DNA of 64,000 nt from Comamonadaceae bacterium (GCA_027486755.1 JAIXOM010000059.1:1-64000); one strand, 5' to 3'; counted from the first letter of the stretch, positions 18,181-30,648 are shown. The notes: generated by a model from the sequence alone, not told the origin. A program made the numbers and translations.

Positions 18181-19679
18181 GCACGCAGCTGCACACGCCT
18201 GAGCAGGCGGTCGATTGGCTGCGCCTGCGCACCTTGGGCACCCTGTGTGCCGACAGCCGCCGACTGCGTGCCGGCGACGCTTTCCTGGCTTGGCCCGGTG
18301 CGGCCACCGACGCGCGTACCTATGTGCCGGCGGCACTGGCCGTCGGAGCTACAGCCTGCCTGATGGAGCACGAGGACTGCGCTGCGCTGGGGCTGGACAT
18401 GGACGATGTGCGCCTGGCCAGCTATGCGGGCCTGAAGGCGGCCAGCGGGCCGATCGCTGCGGACTTTTTCGGCCAGCCCAGCGCGTCCATGCAACTGGTT
18501 GCGGTGACCGGCACCAATGGCAAGACCAGCACCGCCTGGTGGCTGGCGCAAGCCCTGTCGGCAGCCGGCCAGCGCTGTGCGGTGGTGGGTACCTTGGGCA
18601 TAGGCGAGCCGGCGCGGCTCGATGCCAACGGACTGACCACGCCCGACCCGGTGCTGCTGCACCAGCAACTGCGCCGTCTGCACGACGAAGGCTGTGTGGC
18701 CTGCGCCATGGAGGCCTCCTCCATCGGGCTGGCCGAGGCCCGGCTCGAGGGGCTGCAGATCCGTAGCGCTGTTTTCACCAACTTCACCCAGGACCATCTG
18801 GACTACCACGGCAGCATGCAGGCCTACTGGCAGGCCAAGGCCGGCCTGTTTGACTGGCCTGGGCTGGCGGCGGCGGTGATCAATATCGACGATCCGCGGG
18901 GCGCTGAGCTCGCCTCTACCCTGGCCGAGCGCAGTGCTCTGGATCTGTGGACCGTCTCCTGCGAGGGGCCGGCGCGGCTGCGCGCCCAGGCCTTGCGTGT
19001 GACCGAGGTCGGCACTCTGTTTGAGCTCTGCGAAGCCGGTCAGGCACCGGTCGAGGTGCAGACGCCGGTGGCCGGGCGTTTCAATGTGAGCAATCTGCTG
19101 GGTGTCTTGGCCGCCCTGCGCAGCCTGGGCCTGACCCTGGGTGAGGCGGCGGCAGCCTGCGCTGCACTGACCGCGGTGCCCGGGCGCATGGAGTCCATGG
19201 GCGGCAGCGGCGAGCCCTTGGTGGTGATTGACTATGCCCACACCCCCGATGCTCTTGAACAGACCCTGCAGGCGCTGCGGCCTGTGGCCCAGCAGCGCGG
19301 CGGTCAGTTGTGGGCGGTGTTTGGCTGCGGTGGTGACCGGGACCGCAGCAAACGCCCGCTGATGGCGGCGGTCGCCGAGCGCGCTGCCGATCGCCTGGTG
19401 CTGACCAGTGACAACCCGCGCAGCGAAGTGCCAGAAGACATTGTCCAGGCCATGCTGGCCGGCCTTGAGCAGGCGTCGCGCTCTCAGGTTGAGATCGACC
19501 GCGCGCGCGCCATTGCGCTGGCGCTGTCGCAGGCCGGTGCGGCCGATGTGGTGCTGGTGGCCGGCAAGGGCCATGAGCAATACCAGGAAGTGCGCGGCCA
19601 GCGGCTGCCGTTTTCAGACCACCAACAAGCCCAGCAGGCTTTGCAGGCGCGTCGGCGCGGTTCGGAGGTGGCGGCATGA
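18177..19679 (+). CDS. murE: UDP-MurNAc-tripeptide synthetase (meso-diaminopimelate adding)
   Basis: MurE adds meso-diaminopimelate to UDP-MurNAc-L-Ala-D-Glu with ATP. The GTG start at 18177 overlaps the ftsI stop and gives 500 residues. The ATP-binding loop GTNGKTS begins at 112, and DNPR at 412-415 is the known signature for meso-diaminopimelate rather than lysine. FTQDHLDYH and DYAHTPDAL are also conserved. The four-base overlap with murF continues the coupled array. Confidence 0.96.
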   Translation: MSTQLHTPEQAVDWLRLRTLGTLCADSRRLRAGDAFLAWPGAATDARTYVPAALAVGATACLMEHEDCAALGLDMDDVRLASYAGLKAASGPIAADFFGQPSASMQLVAVTGTNGKTSTAWWLAQALSAAGQRCAVVGTLGIGEPARLDANGLTTPDPVLLHQQLRRLHDEGCVACAMEASSIGLAEARLEGLQIRSAVFTNFTQDHLDYHGSMQAYWQAKAGLFDWPGLAAAVINIDDPRGAELASTLAERSALDLWTVSCEGPARLRAQALRVTEVGTLFELCEAGQAPVEVQTPVAGRFNVSNLLGVLAALRSLGLTLGEAAAACAALTAVPGRMESMGGSGEPLVVIDYAHTPDALEQTLQALRPVAQQRGGQLWAVFGCGGDRDRSKRPLMAAVAERAADRLVLTSDNPRSEVPEDIVQAMLAGLEQASRSQVEIDRARAIALALSQAGAADVVLVAGKGHEQYQEVRGQRLPFSDHQQAQQALQARRRGSEVAA

Positions 19680-21070
19680 TGCGTTTGGCTCAGGCTCAGG
19701 CCCTGCTGCCTGGCTCGCAGTTGGTCGGTGACCCTGGCGTGCTGATCGAGCGGGTGCACAGCGACAGCCGCAGCCTGCGGGCGGGCGACCTGTTCATCGC
19801 CCTGCGCGGTGAGCGTTTTGATGCGCATGAATTTCTGACGCAGGCCGCTGCCGCGGGCGCAGTGGCGGCGCTGGCCGAACGCGGCCTGGTCGAGGCGCAT
19901 CTGCCCGGCCTGCTGGTGGACGACAGCCGGCAGGGCCTGGCTGAGCTGGCCGCAGGCTGGCGCCAGACGTTTACGGGTCCCTTGATCGCGGTCACCGGCA
20001 GCAATGGCAAAACCACGGTGACGCAAATGACGGCGGCCATCTTGCGCGCCCATCTGGGCGATGAGGCGCTGGCCACCCAGGGCAACTTCAACAACGACAT
20101 AGGCGTGCCGCTGACGCTGCTGCGCCTGCGCCCCAAGCATCGCATGGCGGTGCTCGAGTTGGGCATGAACCACCCGGGCGAGATCGCCCAGCTCGCGCGC
20201 ATGGCCCGCCCCACCGTGGCTCTGGTCAACAACGCGCAGCGCGAGCACCAGGAATTCATGGCCTCGGTGGAGGCGGTGGCGCAGGAAAACGGCGCGGTGA
20301 TCAGCAGCCTGCCTGCCGATGGCGTGGCGGTGTTTCCTGCGGACGATGCCTACACCGGTTTGTGGCGTGAATTGGCCGGCCGGCGCCGCAGCATCAGCTT
20401 TGCCCTGGACGGGCCGGCCGATGTGCGCGCACAGGCGCACTGGCTGGGCGGGCATTGGCAGGTCGATGCGCAGACGCCTGAAGGTGCGCTGGCCTTCACC
20501 CTGAAGGTGGCCGGCCGGCACAACGTCAAAAACGCGCTGGCGGCCATCGCCTGTGCGCAGGCCGCCGGTGTGCCGCTGGCGGCCATGGTGCAGGGCTTGT
20601 CGAACTTCGAGCCGGTCCAGGGCCGCTCGCGCGCCCGCAGCCTGCGGCTGGCGGCTCAGCAGGCCCTGGTGCTGGTCGATGACAGCTACAACGCCAACCC
20701 GGATTCGGTGCGGGCGGCGATCGATGTGATGCGCGACTTGCCCGGACCGCACCTGCTGGTGCTGGGCGATATGGGCGAAGTCGGTGAACAGGGGCCCGCC
20801 TTCCATGCCGAGGTCGGCGCCTATGCCAGCGCGCGCGGCATTGAGCAACTTTGGTGCAGCGGCCCCCTGATGCGCCATGCGGCGCAGGCCTTCCCGGGGG
20901 CGCGGCATTTCGAGCGAGTCGAGGACCTGCTGGTGGCGCTGGCGCCGGCCCTGCCTGGCTGCGCCAGTGTGCTGGTCAAGGGCTCGCGCTTCATGCGCAT
21001 GGAGCAGGTGGTGCAGGCCATCGAGGCGCAGGCCGCAGCCCAAGCTGCTGTTGAGGAGCCCACATGCTGA
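19676..21070 (+). CDS. murF: UDP-MurNAc-pentapeptide synthetase
   Basis: MurF adds D-Ala-D-Ala to complete the UDP-MurNAc-pentapeptide. The 464-residue protein has the Mur-ligase N-terminal fold, GSNGKTT beginning at 108, the conserved [10 protein letters not shown] and the C-terminal [10 protein letters not shown] and LGDMGEVG motifs. Two ATG codons stand in tandem at 19676 and 19679; the first overlaps the murE stop and is taken as start. The end overlaps mraY by seven bases. Confidence 0.96.
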   Translation: MMRLAQAQALLPGSQLVGDPGVLIERVHSDSRSLRAGDLFIALRGERFDAHEFLTQAAAAGAVAALAERGLVEAHLPGLLVDDSRQGLAELAAGWRQTFTGPLIAVTGSNGKTTVTQMTAAILRAHLGDEALATQGNFNNDIGVPLTLLRLRPKHRMAVLELGMNHPGEIAQLARMARPTVALVNNAQREHQEFMASVEAVAQENGAVISSLPADGVAVFPADDAYTGLWRELAGRRRSISFALDGPADVRAQAHWLGGHWQVDAQTPEGALAFTLKVAGRHNVKNALAAIACAQAAGVPLAAMVQGLSNFEPVQGRSRARSLRLAAQQALVLVDDSYNANPDSVRAAIDVMRDLPGPHLLVLGDMGEVGEQGPAFHAEVGAYASARGIEQLWCSGPLMRHAAQAFPGARHFERVEDLLVALAPALPGCASVLVKGSRFMRMEQVVQAIEAQAAAQAAVEEPTC

Positions 21071-22242
21071 TCTGGCTGGCCCAGTGGCTGCAAAGCCTGT
21101 CGCCCGACCTGAGTTTCTTCCGGGTCTTCCAGTACCTGACCTTCAGGGCGGTGATGGCGGCCATGACGGCGCTGCTGATTGGTCTGGTGGCCGGGCCCTG
21201 GGTGATTGCGCGCTTGACGGCGCTCAAGATCGGGCAGCCGGTGCGCGGCTATGGCCTGCAAACCCACCTGGTCAAAAGCGGCACCCCGACCATGGGTGGC
21301 GTGCTGATTTTGCTGTCGATCGCGATTGCCACTCTGTTGTGGTTCGACTGGTCCAACCGTTTCGTCTGGATCGTGCTGGTGGTGACCCTGGGTTTTGGCG
21401 CCATCGGCTGGGCCGACGACTGGCGCAAGGTGGTGCGCAAGGACCCCGAGGGCATGCCTTCGCGCGAAAAATACCTCTGGCAGTCGCTGATCGGTTTGAT
21501 CGCCGCGCTCTACTTGGTATTCAGCATTTCAGAGAGCTCGAACTTCAAGGTGCTGGAGTTGTTTCTGAACTGGGTGCGCTCGGGCTTCGATGTGGATCTG
21601 CCGCCCAAGGCGGGGCTGATGCTGCCCTTCTTCAAAGAGGTCAGCTATCCGCTGGGCGTGTTCGGTTTTGTCATCCTGACCTATCTGGTTATTGTCGGCT
21701 CGAGCAATGCGGTCAATCTGACCGATGGCCTGGACGGGCTGGCCATCATGCCGGTGGTGATGGTGGGCTCGGCCCTGGGCGTGTTCGCCTATGTGACCGG
21801 CAGCTCGGTTTATGCCAAGTACCTTTTCCTGCCCTACATTCCCGGCGCGGGCGAGTTGCTGATTTTCTGCGCCGCCATGGCTGGCGCCGGCCTGGCCTTC
21901 CTGTGGTTCAACACCCATCCCGCGCAGGTCTTCATGGGCGATGTGGGTGCGCTGGCTCTGGGCGCTGCGCTGGGCACGATCGCGGTCATCGTGCGGCAGG
22001 AAATTGTGCTGGCCATCATGGGCGGCATTTTTGTGGTCGAGGCGCTGTCGGTGATGGCGCAGGTGACCTATTTCAAATACACCAAGAAGAAATACGGCGA
22101 GGGCCGGCGCATCTTGAAGATGGCGCCCTTGCATCACCATTTTGAAAAGAGCGGCTGGAAGGAAACGCAGGTGGTCGTGCGTTTCTGGATCATCACCATG
22201 CTGCTGTGTCTGGTGGGTCTGTCGACCCTGAAGCTGCGATGA
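21064..22242 (+). CDS. mraY: Phospho-MurNAc-pentapeptide transferase
   Basis: MraY moves phospho-MurNAc-pentapeptide from UDP to undecaprenyl phosphate, forming lipid I in the inner membrane. The 392-residue protein is strongly hydrophobic with about ten membrane segments. It carries GTPTMGG, the Asp pair [15 protein letters not shown] and FMGDVGAL, and ends in [13 protein letters not shown]. These are the family's magnesium- and substrate-binding signatures. Confidence 0.97.
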   Translation: MLIWLAQWLQSLSPDLSFFRVFQYLTFRAVMAAMTALLIGLVAGPWVIARLTALKIGQPVRGYGLQTHLVKSGTPTMGGVLILLSIAIATLLWFDWSNRFVWIVLVVTLGFGAIGWADDWRKVVRKDPEGMPSREKYLWQSLIGLIAALYLVFSISESSNFKVLELFLNWVRSGFDVDLPPKAGLMLPFFKEVSYPLGVFGFVILTYLVIVGSSNAVNLTDGLDGLAIMPVVMVGSALGVFAYVTGSSVYAKYLFLPYIPGAGELLIFCAAMAGAGLAFLWFNTHPAQVFMGDVGALALGAALGTIAVIVRQEIVLAIMGGIFVVEALSVMAQVTYFKYTKKKYGEGRRILKMAPLHHHFEKSGWKETQVVVRFWIITMLLCLVGLSTLKLR

Positions 22243-23774
22243 CAAGCCTGCAAGACAAGCATGTGCTGGTGCTCGGGCTGGGCCTGTCGGGCCTGGCCTT
22301 GGCGCGCTGGTGCCTGCGTTGCGGTGCGCAGGTGACGGTGGCCGACACCCGCGAGGCGCCGCCACAGCTGGCGGCCTTGCGCACGCAGGCACCCGAGGCG
22401 CGCTTTATCAGCGGCGCCTTCAGCGCGGATCTGGTGCAGGGCCAGCAAGCGGTGTTCAAGAGCCCCGGCCTGTCGCCGGCAGAAATCGCCCCGGTGGTCG
22501 ACGCTGCGCGGGCCATCGGCCTGCATGTGGGCAATGAACTGACGCTGTTCGCGCAGGCCCTGGCCGAGCTGGCTGAGCGAGCGCAGATCGAGCCGCCCCC
22601 CGCAGCGCCTGCGGGCTATCGGCCCAAGATTTTGGCCATCACCGGCACCAACGGCAAGACCACGGTGACCACGCTCACCGGCTTGCTGGTCGAGCGGGCC
22701 GGCAAATCGGTGGCGGTGGCCGGTAATATCGGGCCCACCCTGCTCGATACCCTGTCGGCTGCGTTGGACGCAGACCGTCTGCCCGAGGTCTGGGTGCTGG
22801 AGCTGTCGAGTTTTCAGCTCGATGAGGTCAGCGACTTTGAGGCCAGCGCTGCCACGGTTCTCAATATCACCCAGGATCACCTGGACTGGCACGGCAGCAT
22901 GGCGACCTATGCCAAGGCCAAGGCCAACATCTACGGCCGTCAGGCGCTGATGCTGCTCAACCGCGAGGACCCGCTGGTCATGGCGCAGCTGCCGGTGTCC
23001 GAGCCGGTCAAGGGCAAGGCCAAAGCCGCCAAGGTGCGCGCGCACCAGACTTTTGGCACCGACCTGCCCACCCGCCCGGGCGACTGGGGCTTGGAGGAGG
23101 TCGGCGGCATGAGCTGGCTGGTGCGTGCCTTCGAGGCTGATGAAACGCTCAAGCGGGGTAAGGCCGATGAGGAGCCGATCTATATTCAGCGCCTGATGCC
23201 AAGCGAAGCGCTGCAAATACGCGGCCGGCACAACGCGAGCAATGCGCTGGCCGCACTGGCCCTGGCCACTGCGGCCGGCTGCAGTCTGGCGGCCATGTTG
23301 CACGGTCTAAGGCTGTACCGCGGCGAGGCGCACCGGGTGGAGTCGGTGGGCGTGATCTCTGGCGTCGAGTTTTTTGACGACAGCAAGGGCACCAATGTCG
23401 GCGCCACTGCGGCGGCGCTCAAGGGCCTGGGTGCTGAGCGTCGGGTGGTGGTGATTTTGGGCGGTCAGGGCAAGGGGCAGGACTTTGCGCCCCTGGCCGA
23501 ACCGCTGGGCCGCCATGGCCGTGCCGCAGTACTAATCGGTCGCGATGCGCCCTTGTTGCGCCAGGCGCTGGCCCAAACCGGGGTGCCGCTGCACGACGCG
23601 CCTGACATGGCGGCAGCAGTGCGCACCGCTTTTGCTTCGGCACAGCCCGGCGATGCGGTGCTGCTGTCGCCGGCCTGCGCCAGCTTTGACATGTACCGCG
23701 ACTACGGCCACCGGGCGCAGGTGTTTTGCGAGGCGGTTCAGGAGCTGGCGCATGAGCAAGGGGTGTTGCTGTGA
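22239..23774 (+). CDS. murD: UDP-MurNAc-L-alanine:D-glutamate ligase
   Basis: MurD adds D-glutamate to UDP-MurNAc-L-Ala. ATG 22239 overlaps the mraY stop and starts [20 protein letters not shown], the usual N-terminus; the longer open frame lies within mraY. The protein has 511 residues, with GTNGKTT beginning at 136, [28 protein letters not shown] and a late [10 protein letters not shown] motif. A segment of about 50 residues near 250-300 (VKGKAKAAK and following) is longer than in E. coli MurD. Confidence 0.95.
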   Translation: MTSLQDKHVLVLGLGLSGLALARWCLRCGAQVTVADTREAPPQLAALRTQAPEARFISGAFSADLVQGQQAVFKSPGLSPAEIAPVVDAARAIGLHVGNELTLFAQALAELAERAQIEPPPAAPAGYRPKILAITGTNGKTTVTTLTGLLVERAGKSVAVAGNIGPTLLDTLSAALDADRLPEVWVLELSSFQLDEVSDFEASAATVLNITQDHLDWHGSMATYAKAKANIYGRQALMLLNREDPLVMAQLPVSEPVKGKAKAAKVRAHQTFGTDLPTRPGDWGLEEVGGMSWLVRAFEADETLKRGKADEEPIYIQRLMPSEALQIRGRHNASNALAALALATAAGCSLAAMLHGLRLYRGEAHRVESVGVISGVEFFDDSKGTNVGATAAALKGLGAERRVVVILGGQGKGQDFAPLAEPLGRHGRAAVLIGRDAPLLRQALAQTGVPLHDAPDMAAAVRTAFASAQPGDAVLLSPACASFDMYRDYGHRAQVFCEAVQELAHEQGVLL

Positions 23775-25030
23775 TCGCAGCGGGCATCCATCGCATCAAG
23801 GCTGCCCTGGGTCTGCTGTCGGCCGAGCCGGCGGCCGCCTTGCCGGTGCGTACCGGCATGCCCGGCCGGGTGATCGGCCCTTCCATGCCAGTGCGTCTGC
23901 TCGGCTTTGACCAGGCATTGGTGTTCGTCGCCCTGGCGCTGCTGTTGTGGGGGCTGGTGATGGTGTACTCGGCCTCGGTGGCTATGCCGGACAACCCGAA
24001 GTTCTCGCGTTACTCCAACACGCACTTTCTGGTGCGCCATGTCTTTTCGCTGCTCGCCGCCTTGGTGGTGGCGGTGCTGGCCTTCCAGATACCGATGTCG
24101 ACCTGGGAAAAGGTGGCGCCCTGGTTGTTTATTGCCTCCTTGGTCCTGCTGGTGGTGGTGCTGATTCCCTTCATCGGCCGCGGCGTCAATGGCGCGCGGC
24201 GCTGGATTTCGCTGGGGGTGATTAGCTTTCAGCCTTCGGAGTTGGCCAAGTTTGCGGTACTGATCTATGCGGCCGACTACATGGTGCGCAAGATGGAGGT
24301 CAAGGAGCGCTTTTTCCGAGCGGTCCTGCCCATGGGCGTGGCTGTCGGTGTGGTGGGTATGCTGCTGCTGGCCGAGCCGGACATGGGGGCTTTCCTGGTG
24401 ATCGTGGTCATCGCCATGGGCATCCTGTTCCTGGGCGGGGTCAATGCGCGCATGTTCTTTTTCATGGGCACGATCGTGGTGCTGGCCTTTGCCGTGATGA
24501 TCTGGTCCAGCCCCTGGCGGCGCGAGCGCATCTTTGCCTACCTCGATCCCTGGTCGGCTGAAAACGCCATCCGCAAGGGCTACCAGCTTTCGCACTCCTT
24601 GATTGCCTTCGGCCGAGGCGAGTTCTCGGGCGTGGGCTTGGGCGGCAGTATCGAGAAGCTGCACTGGCTGCCCGAGGCGCACACTGACTTTTTGCTGGCG
24701 GTGATCGGCGAGGAATTTGGCCTGATCGGCGTACTGGTGGTGATCAGCCTCTTTCTCTGGCTGACCCGGCGCATCATGCACATCGGCCGGCAGGCCATTG
24801 CCATGGACCGCCTGTTCTCCGGACTGGTGGCTCAGGGCGTAGGCATTTGGATCGGCTTTCAGTCGCTGATCAATATGGGCGTGAATTTGGGTGCCTTGCC
24901 GACCAAGGGCCTGACCCTGCCGCTTATGAGCTACGGTGGCTCGGCCATCATGATGAATCTGCTGGCGCTGGCCGTGGTGCTGCGCATCGACCACGAAAAC
25001 CGAATCATGATGCGGGGAGGGCGGCTATGA
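23771..25030 (+). CDS. ftsW: Septal peptidoglycan glycosyltransferase FtsW
   Basis: FtsW is the SEDS-family polymerase that works with FtsI at the septum. The GTG start at 23771 overlaps murD and gives 419 residues with about ten membrane segments. SEDS signatures are clear: [41 protein letters not shown] and [16 protein letters not shown]. RodA, the elongation counterpart, is at 37347. Confidence 0.96.
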   Translation: MIAAGIHRIKAALGLLSAEPAAALPVRTGMPGRVIGPSMPVRLLGFDQALVFVALALLLWGLVMVYSASVAMPDNPKFSRYSNTHFLVRHVFSLLAALVVAVLAFQIPMSTWEKVAPWLFIASLVLLVVVLIPFIGRGVNGARRWISLGVISFQPSELAKFAVLIYAADYMVRKMEVKERFFRAVLPMGVAVGVVGMLLLAEPDMGAFLVIVVIAMGILFLGGVNARMFFFMGTIVVLAFAVMIWSSPWRRERIFAYLDPWSAENAIRKGYQLSHSLIAFGRGEFSGVGLGGSIEKLHWLPEAHTDFLLAVIGEEFGLIGVLVVISLFLWLTRRIMHIGRQAIAMDRLFSGLVAQGVGIWIGFQSLINMGVNLGALPTKGLTLPLMSYGGSAIMMNLLALAVVLRIDHENRIMMRGGRL

Positions 25031-26109
25031 GTGGCAGTCCCTGCGCTCTGGTCATGGCCGGCGGCACCGGCGGCCATATCTTCCCGGGGCTGGCGGTGGC
25101 CGAGGCTTTGCGCGAGCGTGGCTGGCGGGTGCATTGGTTGGGTGGCCGTGGCTCGGCCGGCCGTCCCAGCATGGAAAGCCAGCTGGTGCCGGCGCGCGGT
25201 CTGCCCTTTGACAGCATCGATTTCGGCGGCCTGCGTGGCAAGGGTGTCTTGACCCTGGCCCTGCTGCCGCTGCGGCTGCTGCGCGCCTTCTGGCAATGTG
25301 TGCAACTGCTGCGGCGCGTCCGCCCCGATGTGGTGATCGGTCTGGGCGGCTATGTCACCTTTCCCGGCGGCATGATGGGCGTGCTGCTGGGCAAGCCCCT
25401 GGTGCTGCATGAGCAAAATTCAGTGGCCGGACTGGCCAATCGGGTGCTGGCCGAGGTGGCCGACCGGGTGTTCAGCGCCTTCCCCCGTGTCCTGAAGAAA
25501 GCCGAATGTGTGGGCAATCCGCTGCGCAGCGCTTTTGTGTCGCAGCCCGATCCGGCCACGCGCTTTGCCGGGCGCAGCGGCCCGCTGCGCCTGTGCGTGG
25601 TCGGCGGCAGTCTGGGCGCGCAGGCGCTCAATGAAGTGCTGCCCCAGGCCCTGGCCCTGATTCCTGAGGACCGGCGGCCGCAGGTGCTGCACCAAAGCGG
25701 CGCCCCTCATCTGCAGGCGCTGCAAGCCGCTTATGCGGTAGCGGGCGTGCAGGCTGAGGTCAGCGCCTTCATTGATGACACGGCCAGCGCCTTTGCTCAG
25801 GCCGATCTGCTGATTTGCCGCGCTGGCGCCTCCACCGTCACCGAGATCGCCGCCATTGGTGCGGCGGCGATTTTCGTGCCCTTCCCGCATGCGGTGGACG
25901 ACCACCAGACCCACAATGCGCGCTTTCTGGTCGATGCCGGCGGCGGCTGGTTGCTGCCTCAATCTGAACTCCATGCCCAGGCGCTGGCCGAGCTGATCAT
26001 GCAACTCGATCGCGCCAAGCTGCTGCAAAAGGCGCAGGCGGCCAAGGGGCTGCAGCAGACCCAGGCCACCGAGCGGGTGGTGCAAGCCTGCCAGGAGCTG
26101 CTGCCATGA
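25027..26109 (+). CDS. murG: UDP-GlcNAc:lipid I GlcNAc transferase
   Basis: MurG adds GlcNAc to lipid I to make lipid II at the inner face of the membrane. ATG 25027 overlaps the ftsW stop, giving 360 residues that begin [21 protein letters not shown], the Gly-rich donor loop of GT28 enzymes. [35 protein letters not shown] and [12 protein letters not shown] are further family motifs. Confidence 0.97.
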   Translation: MSGSPCALVMAGGTGGHIFPGLAVAEALRERGWRVHWLGGRGSAGRPSMESQLVPARGLPFDSIDFGGLRGKGVLTLALLPLRLLRAFWQCVQLLRRVRPDVVIGLGGYVTFPGGMMGVLLGKPLVLHEQNSVAGLANRVLAEVADRVFSAFPRVLKKAECVGNPLRSAFVSQPDPATRFAGRSGPLRLCVVGGSLGAQALNEVLPQALALIPEDRRPQVLHQSGAPHLQALQAAYAVAGVQAEVSAFIDDTASAFAQADLLICRAGASTVTEIAAIGAAAIFVPFPHAVDDHQTHNARFLVDAGGGWLLPQSELHAQALAELIMQLDRAKLLQKAQAAKGLQQTQATERVVQACQELLP

Positions 26110-27512
26110 AGCACGCGGTCAAGCGCATCCACTTCATCGGTCTGGGCGGCTCGGGCATGTCGGGCATTGCCGAAGTCCTGCACAACCTGGGCTATGAAAT
26201 CTCGGGCTCGGACCTGGCTGACAGTGCGACCTTGCGCCGTCTGGCTGGCCTGGGCATACGGACTTTTGTTGGGCATGATGCGGCGCACCTCAGCCATGTG
26301 GATGCGGTGGTCACATCCACCGCAGTGCGCGACGACAACCCCGAGGTGCAGGCCGCTCGTCAGAAAAAAATCCCGGTGGTGCCGCGCGCGCTGATGCTGG
26401 CCGAGCTGATGCGGCTCAAGCGCGGCATCGCGATCGCTGGCACCCACGGTAAGACCACCACCACCAGCTTGGTCGCCAGCGTGCTGGCCGAAGGCGGGCT
26501 TGACCCCACTTTTGTGATCGGCGGGCGTCTGAACAGCGCTGGCGCCAATGCGAAACTGGGCGCCGGCGATTACATCGTGGTCGAGGCCGATGAGTCCGAC
26601 GCGTCCTTTCTCAATTTGCTGCCCGTGATGGCGGTGGTCACCAATATCGACGCCGACCACATGGAGACCTATGGTCACGACTTCCTGCGCCTGCAGGCCG
26701 CCTTCGTCGACTTTTTGCATCGCATGCCCTTTTACGGCACTGCAGTGCTGTGTACCGATGATCCGGCGGTGCGCGCCATCGTCAGCCAGGTCTCCTGCCC
26801 CATCACCAGCTATGGCTTGGGCGCCGATGCCGAGGTGCGAGCGGTCGATGTTCGCCATGTCCATGGGCAAATGCACTTTACCGTGCAGCGGCGCAATGGC
26901 ACCACCTTGCCTGATCTGCCGGTGGTGCTCAACCTGCCCGGTGAGCACAATGCGCTCAATGCGCTGGCAGCCATTGCAGTGGCGGTCGAGCTCGATATTC
27001 CCGATGCGGCGGTGCAAAAGGCGCTGGCCGGCTTTCGGGGGGTGGGCCGGCGCTTTCAGCTTTATGGCCAGGCCAGTGCGCGCGACGGCGGCAGTTTCAG
27101 CGTGATCGACGACTATGGCCATCACCCGGTCGAGATGGCCGCCACTTTAGCGGCGGCTCGCGGGGCCTACCCTGGGCGCAGGCTGGTGCTGGCCTTTCAG
27201 CCCCACCGCTACAGCCGCACCCGCGATTGTTTTGAGGACTTCGTCAAGGTCATCGGTCACTGCGACGCGGTGCTGCTGACCGAGGTGTATGCGGCCGGCG
27301 AGGCGCCAGTCGTTGCTGCCGACGGACGCGCCCTGATGCGCGCGCTGCGTATGGCGGGCCAAGTCGAGCCGGTGTTCGTGCCGGCCATCGACGATCTGCC
27401 GCAGGCGATTTTGGACCAAGCCCGGGACGGCGACGTGGTGCTGTGCATGGGGGCTGGCTCCATCGGCTTGGTGGCGGGCAAGGTGATCGAGCGTTCGGGG
27501 GCTGCCGCATGA
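26106..27512 (+). CDS. murC: UDP-MurNAc:L-alanine ligase
   Basis: MurC starts peptide-stem assembly by adding L-Ala to UDP-MurNAc. The 468-residue protein begins with the UDP-binding [18 protein letters not shown] and has the ATP loop GTHGKTT beginning at 112, [21 protein letters not shown] and [13 protein letters not shown] overlaps join it to murG and ddl. Confidence 0.97.
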   Translation: MKHAVKRIHFIGLGGSGMSGIAEVLHNLGYEISGSDLADSATLRRLAGLGIRTFVGHDAAHLSHVDAVVTSTAVRDDNPEVQAARQKKIPVVPRALMLAELMRLKRGIAIAGTHGKTTTTSLVASVLAEGGLDPTFVIGGRLNSAGANAKLGAGDYIVVEADESDASFLNLLPVMAVVTNIDADHMETYGHDFLRLQAAFVDFLHRMPFYGTAVLCTDDPAVRAIVSQVSCPITSYGLGADAEVRAVDVRHVHGQMHFTVQRRNGTTLPDLPVVLNLPGEHNALNALAAIAVAVELDIPDAAVQKALAGFRGVGRRFQLYGQASARDGGSFSVIDDYGHHPVEMAATLAAARGAYPGRRLVLAFQPHRYSRTRDCFEDFVKVIGHCDAVLLTEVYAAGEAPVVAADGRALMRALRMAGQVEPVFVPAIDDLPQAILDQARDGDVVLCMGAGSIGLVAGKVIERSGAAA

Positions 27513-28474
27513 GCGTCGATGTACGCAGCCTGGGCAAGGTGGCCGTTCTCATGGGCGGGCGCTCGGGCGAGCGCGATATCTCGCTGATGTCGGGCCGTGG
27601 CGTGCTTGAGGCGCTGCGGAGCCGCGGGGTCGACGCGCATGCCTTCGATCCGGCCGAGCGCTCGCTCGATGCCTTGAAGAGCGAAGGCTTTGCGCGCTGC
27701 TTCATCGCCCTGCATGGCCGCTTTGGCGAAGACGGCACGGTGCAAGGTGCGCTTGAACTGCTGGGCATTCCCTATACCGGCTCGGGCGTGATGGCCTCGA
27801 GTCTGGCGATCGACAAGGTCATGACCAAGCGGCTGTGGCTGGCCGAGGGCTTGAGCACGCCGCGCTATGTGCTGTTGCAACGCGGTCGCTACCAGGCGGG
27901 CGACCTGGACGCCGCTGTCGCCTCGCTGGGCCTGCCGCTGATCGTCAAGCCGGCCCGCGAGGGCTCTTCCCTGGGTCTGACCAAGGTGGGCCGAGCCCAA
28001 GACATGGCGGCGGCGGTCGAGCGCGCTGCCGCACTCGATGCCGATGTGCTGTGCGAGCAATTCATCGCTGGCGATGAACTGACCTGCCCGGTGCTCGGCA
28101 GTGGCGATGCAGCGCGCGCGCTGCCGCTCATACGCATCGTTGCGCCCGAGGGCAACTACGACTACCAAAATAAATACTTCACCGACGCGGTGCAGTACCT
28201 GGTGCCCAGTGGACTGAGTGCCGTGCGCGAGCAGGCCATCAGCGACTTGGTACTGGCGGCCTACCGCAGCCTGGGCTGCCGAGGCTGGGCCCGTGCCGAT
28301 GCGATGGTCGATGCCGCGACCGGCCAGCCCTATCTGCTGGAGATGAATACCTCGCCGGGTATGACTGGCCACTCACTGGTGCCGATGTCGGCGCGCGCTG
28401 CAGGTCTGTCCTACGAAGACCTGTGCCTGCAGGTGCTGTCATTGGCCCGCCTGGACCACGAGGAGGCGCGATGA
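27509..28474 (+). CDS. ddl: D-alanine:D-alanine ligase
   Basis: Ddl makes the D-Ala-D-Ala dipeptide used by MurF. ATG 27509 overlaps the murC stop, giving 321 residues; the longer open frame lies within murC. This ATP-grasp enzyme shows [55 protein letters not shown] and the metal-binding end [16 protein letters not shown]. It corresponds to DdlB by position. Confidence 0.96.
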   Translation: MSVDVRSLGKVAVLMGGRSGERDISLMSGRGVLEALRSRGVDAHAFDPAERSLDALKSEGFARCFIALHGRFGEDGTVQGALELLGIPYTGSGVMASSLAIDKVMTKRLWLAEGLSTPRYVLLQRGRYQAGDLDAAVASLGLPLIVKPAREGSSLGLTKVGRAQDMAAAVERAAALDADVLCEQFIAGDELTCPVLGSGDAARALPLIRIVAPEGNYDYQNKYFTDAVQYLVPSGLSAVREQAISDLVLAAYRSLGCRGWARADAMVDAATGQPYLLEMNTSPGMTGHSLVPMSARAAGLSYEDLCLQVLSLARLDHEEAR

Positions 28475-29259
28475 GCGATGAGCTGCTGACGTTGCCGCCT
28501 GATGTGCGCCTGATGAACGCCCTGAGCCTGTTACTGGTTGGGGTGTTTGCACTGCTGGTCCTGAGCTTGGCCGCGCAATGGCTGCTGCACAGGCCGCTGT
28601 TTGGCCTGCGGGGCATACAGGTCGACAACGAGCTCGGTCGCAACAACGCGGTGACGCTGCGCGCCAATGTCGCGCCCAAGCTGGCCGGCAACTTTTTTAC
28701 TCTGGATTTGGCGCAGTCCAAAGCCGCTTTCGAAGCCGTGCCCTGGGTGCGTACGGCCGTGGTAAGGCGAGACTTTCCGGATCGCTTGCGGGTGCGCATT
28801 GAAGAGCATGAACCGGTGGCCTTGTGGGGGGCGGACGACGACGTCCGCCTGGTCAATACCTACGGCGAGGTGTTTGAGGTTAATCAGGGCGATGTGGAGG
28901 CCGAGAGCCTGCCGCGGCTGATCGGCCCCCGCGCGCAGTCACCGCTGGTGCTGCAGGCCTTCCAGCGCCTGGCGCCCAAGTTCGAGGCGATGGACAGCCC
29001 CCTGGCACAGCTGGAGCTGACCGGTCGGGGCAATTGGCGCGCCCGGCTTGAAAGCGGGGCGATGATCGACATTGGCCCCGGTAGCCTTGACGAGATCGGA
29101 TTGCGGGTGCAGCGCTTCATCGCCACATTTGCCCAGACGCCCTCGCGGCTGGGACGCAATATTGAATCGGCCGACCTGCGCTACCCCAATGGTTACGCGC
29201 TGCGCCTGCGTGGCGTGACCACCTCGGGCGCAGACCGAGCCGCACAGAAAACAAGGTGA
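28471..29259 (+). CDS. ftsQ: Cell division protein FtsQ
   Basis: FtsQ is a bitopic divisome protein. ATG 28471 overlaps ddl and gives 262 residues: a short cytoplasmic part, a membrane segment at about 15-38, and a periplasmic POTRA domain ([10 protein letters not shown], then [22 protein letters not shown] split over about 80-110), followed by the beta domain. It recruits FtsL and FtsB. Confidence 0.95.
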   Translation: MSDELLTLPPDVRLMNALSLLLVGVFALLVLSLAAQWLLHRPLFGLRGIQVDNELGRNNAVTLRANVAPKLAGNFFTLDLAQSKAAFEAVPWVRTAVVRRDFPDRLRVRIEEHEPVALWGADDDVRLVNTYGEVFEVNQGDVEAESLPRLIGPRAQSPLVLQAFQRLAPKFEAMDSPLAQLELTGRGNWRARLESGAMIDIGPGSLDEIGLRVQRFIATFAQTPSRLGRNIESADLRYPNGYALRLRGVTTSGADRAAQKTR

Positions 29260-29263
29260 ATCT

Positions 29264-30493
29264 ATGGCCAAGGAATACAAAGATCTGGTAGTGGGGCTGG
29301 ACATTGGAACCAGCAAGGTGATGGTGGTGGTCGGCGAGGTGATGCCCGGTGGCGAGCTCAAGCTGGCCGGCCTGGGTGTGGCCGCCAGCAATGGCCTGAA
29401 GCGCGGTGTGGTGGTCAACATCGACGCGACGGTGCAGAGCATTCAGCAGGCGCTCAAGGAGGCCGAGTTGATGGCCGACTGCAAGATCTCGCGGGTCTAC
29501 ACCGGCATCACCGGCAGCCACATTCGCGGCATGAATTCCAGTGGCATGGTGGCGGTCAAGGACAAGGAGGTCACCCAGGCCGATGTGGCGCGGGTGATCG
29601 AGACCGCCAAAGCCATCAACATCTCGACCGACCAGCGCCTGCTCTTGGTCGAGCCGCAGGAATTTGTGATCGACGGACAGGATGTGCGCGAGCCCATAGG
29701 CATGAGCGGCATACGCCTGGAGGCCAAGGTGCATATCGTGACCGGCGCCCAGAGCGCGGCTGAAAACATCGTCAAGTGCGTGCGCCGCTGCGGCCTGGAG
29801 GTCGATCAGCTGATGCTTAACCCGCTGGCCTCCAGTTTGGCGGTACTCAGCCAGGACGAGCAGGAGCTGGGCGTGGCCTTGGTCGATATTGGTGCTGGGA
29901 CCACTGATGTAGCGATTTTCACCGGCGGTGCGATCCGCCATACCGCCGTCATCCCGATTGCTGGTGATCTGATCACCAGCGACATCGCCATGGCCTTGCG
30001 CACCCCGACCAAGGATGCCGAGGACATCAAGGTCGAAAGCGGCTGCGCCAAGCAGTTGCTGGCCGATCCTGAAACCCAGGTCGAAGTGCCCGGCCTGGGC
30101 GATCGTGGCCCGCGCATGCTCAGCCGCCAGGCCCTGGCCGGCGTGATCGAGCCGCGGGTCGAGGAAATCTACACCCTGGTGCAGCAGGTTATCCGCGAAT
30201 CGGGTTACGAGGAAATGCTGTCCTCGGGCATTGTGATCACCGGCGGCAGTGCGGTGATGGCGGGCATGGTCGAGCTTGGCGAGGACATTTTCCTCAAGCC
30301 GGTACGCCGCGGCCTGCCGCGCTATTCCAGCGGCTTGTCGGACATGGTGGCCCAGCCGCGCGCAGCCACGGTGATGGGCTTGATGGAAGAGGCCAGATTA
30401 GCGCGCATGCGCGGTCTGAAAGTGTCACAAAAGGCGGGTAGTGTGCAAAACGCCTTTGGTCGGATCAAAGAATGGTTGGTGGGGAATTTCTGA
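29264..30493 (+). CDS. ftsA: Cell division protein FtsA
   Basis: FtsA is an actin-like ATPase that ties FtsZ filaments to the membrane. The 409-residue protein has the phosphate-1 motif VGLDIGTSK, phosphate-2 ALVDIGAGTTDVAIF, and the adenosine motif VITGGSAVMAG. The C-terminus FGRIKEWLVGNF is the amphipathic membrane-targeting helix. It follows ftsQ by four bases. Confidence 0.97.
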   Translation: MAKEYKDLVVGLDIGTSKVMVVVGEVMPGGELKLAGLGVAASNGLKRGVVVNIDATVQSIQQALKEAELMADCKISRVYTGITGSHIRGMNSSGMVAVKDKEVTQADVARVIETAKAINISTDQRLLLVEPQEFVIDGQDVREPIGMSGIRLEAKVHIVTGAQSAAENIVKCVRRCGLEVDQLMLNPLASSLAVLSQDEQELGVALVDIGAGTTDVAIFTGGAIRHTAVIPIAGDLITSDIAMALRTPTKDAEDIKVESGCAKQLLADPETQVEVPGLGDRGPRMLSRQALAGVIEPRVEEIYTLVQQVIRESGYEEMLSSGIVITGGSAVMAGMVELGEDIFLKPVRRGLPRYSSGLSDMVAQPRAATVMGLMEEARLARMRGLKVSQKAGSVQNAFGRIKEWLVGNF

Positions 30494-30648
30494 TGAAAAA
30501 TACAGACGAACCGCGCTTCAATGGCCTGACCCATGCAGGAGGTGCCGACCCACCCTCATGATGATCGCTTTCGCTCGCTCTCTATAAAAAAACGGTTTGG
30601 TTTTAACGGCTCTAGTTCAAGGCAACTGCAGGAAAGAAGGAGGCTCTT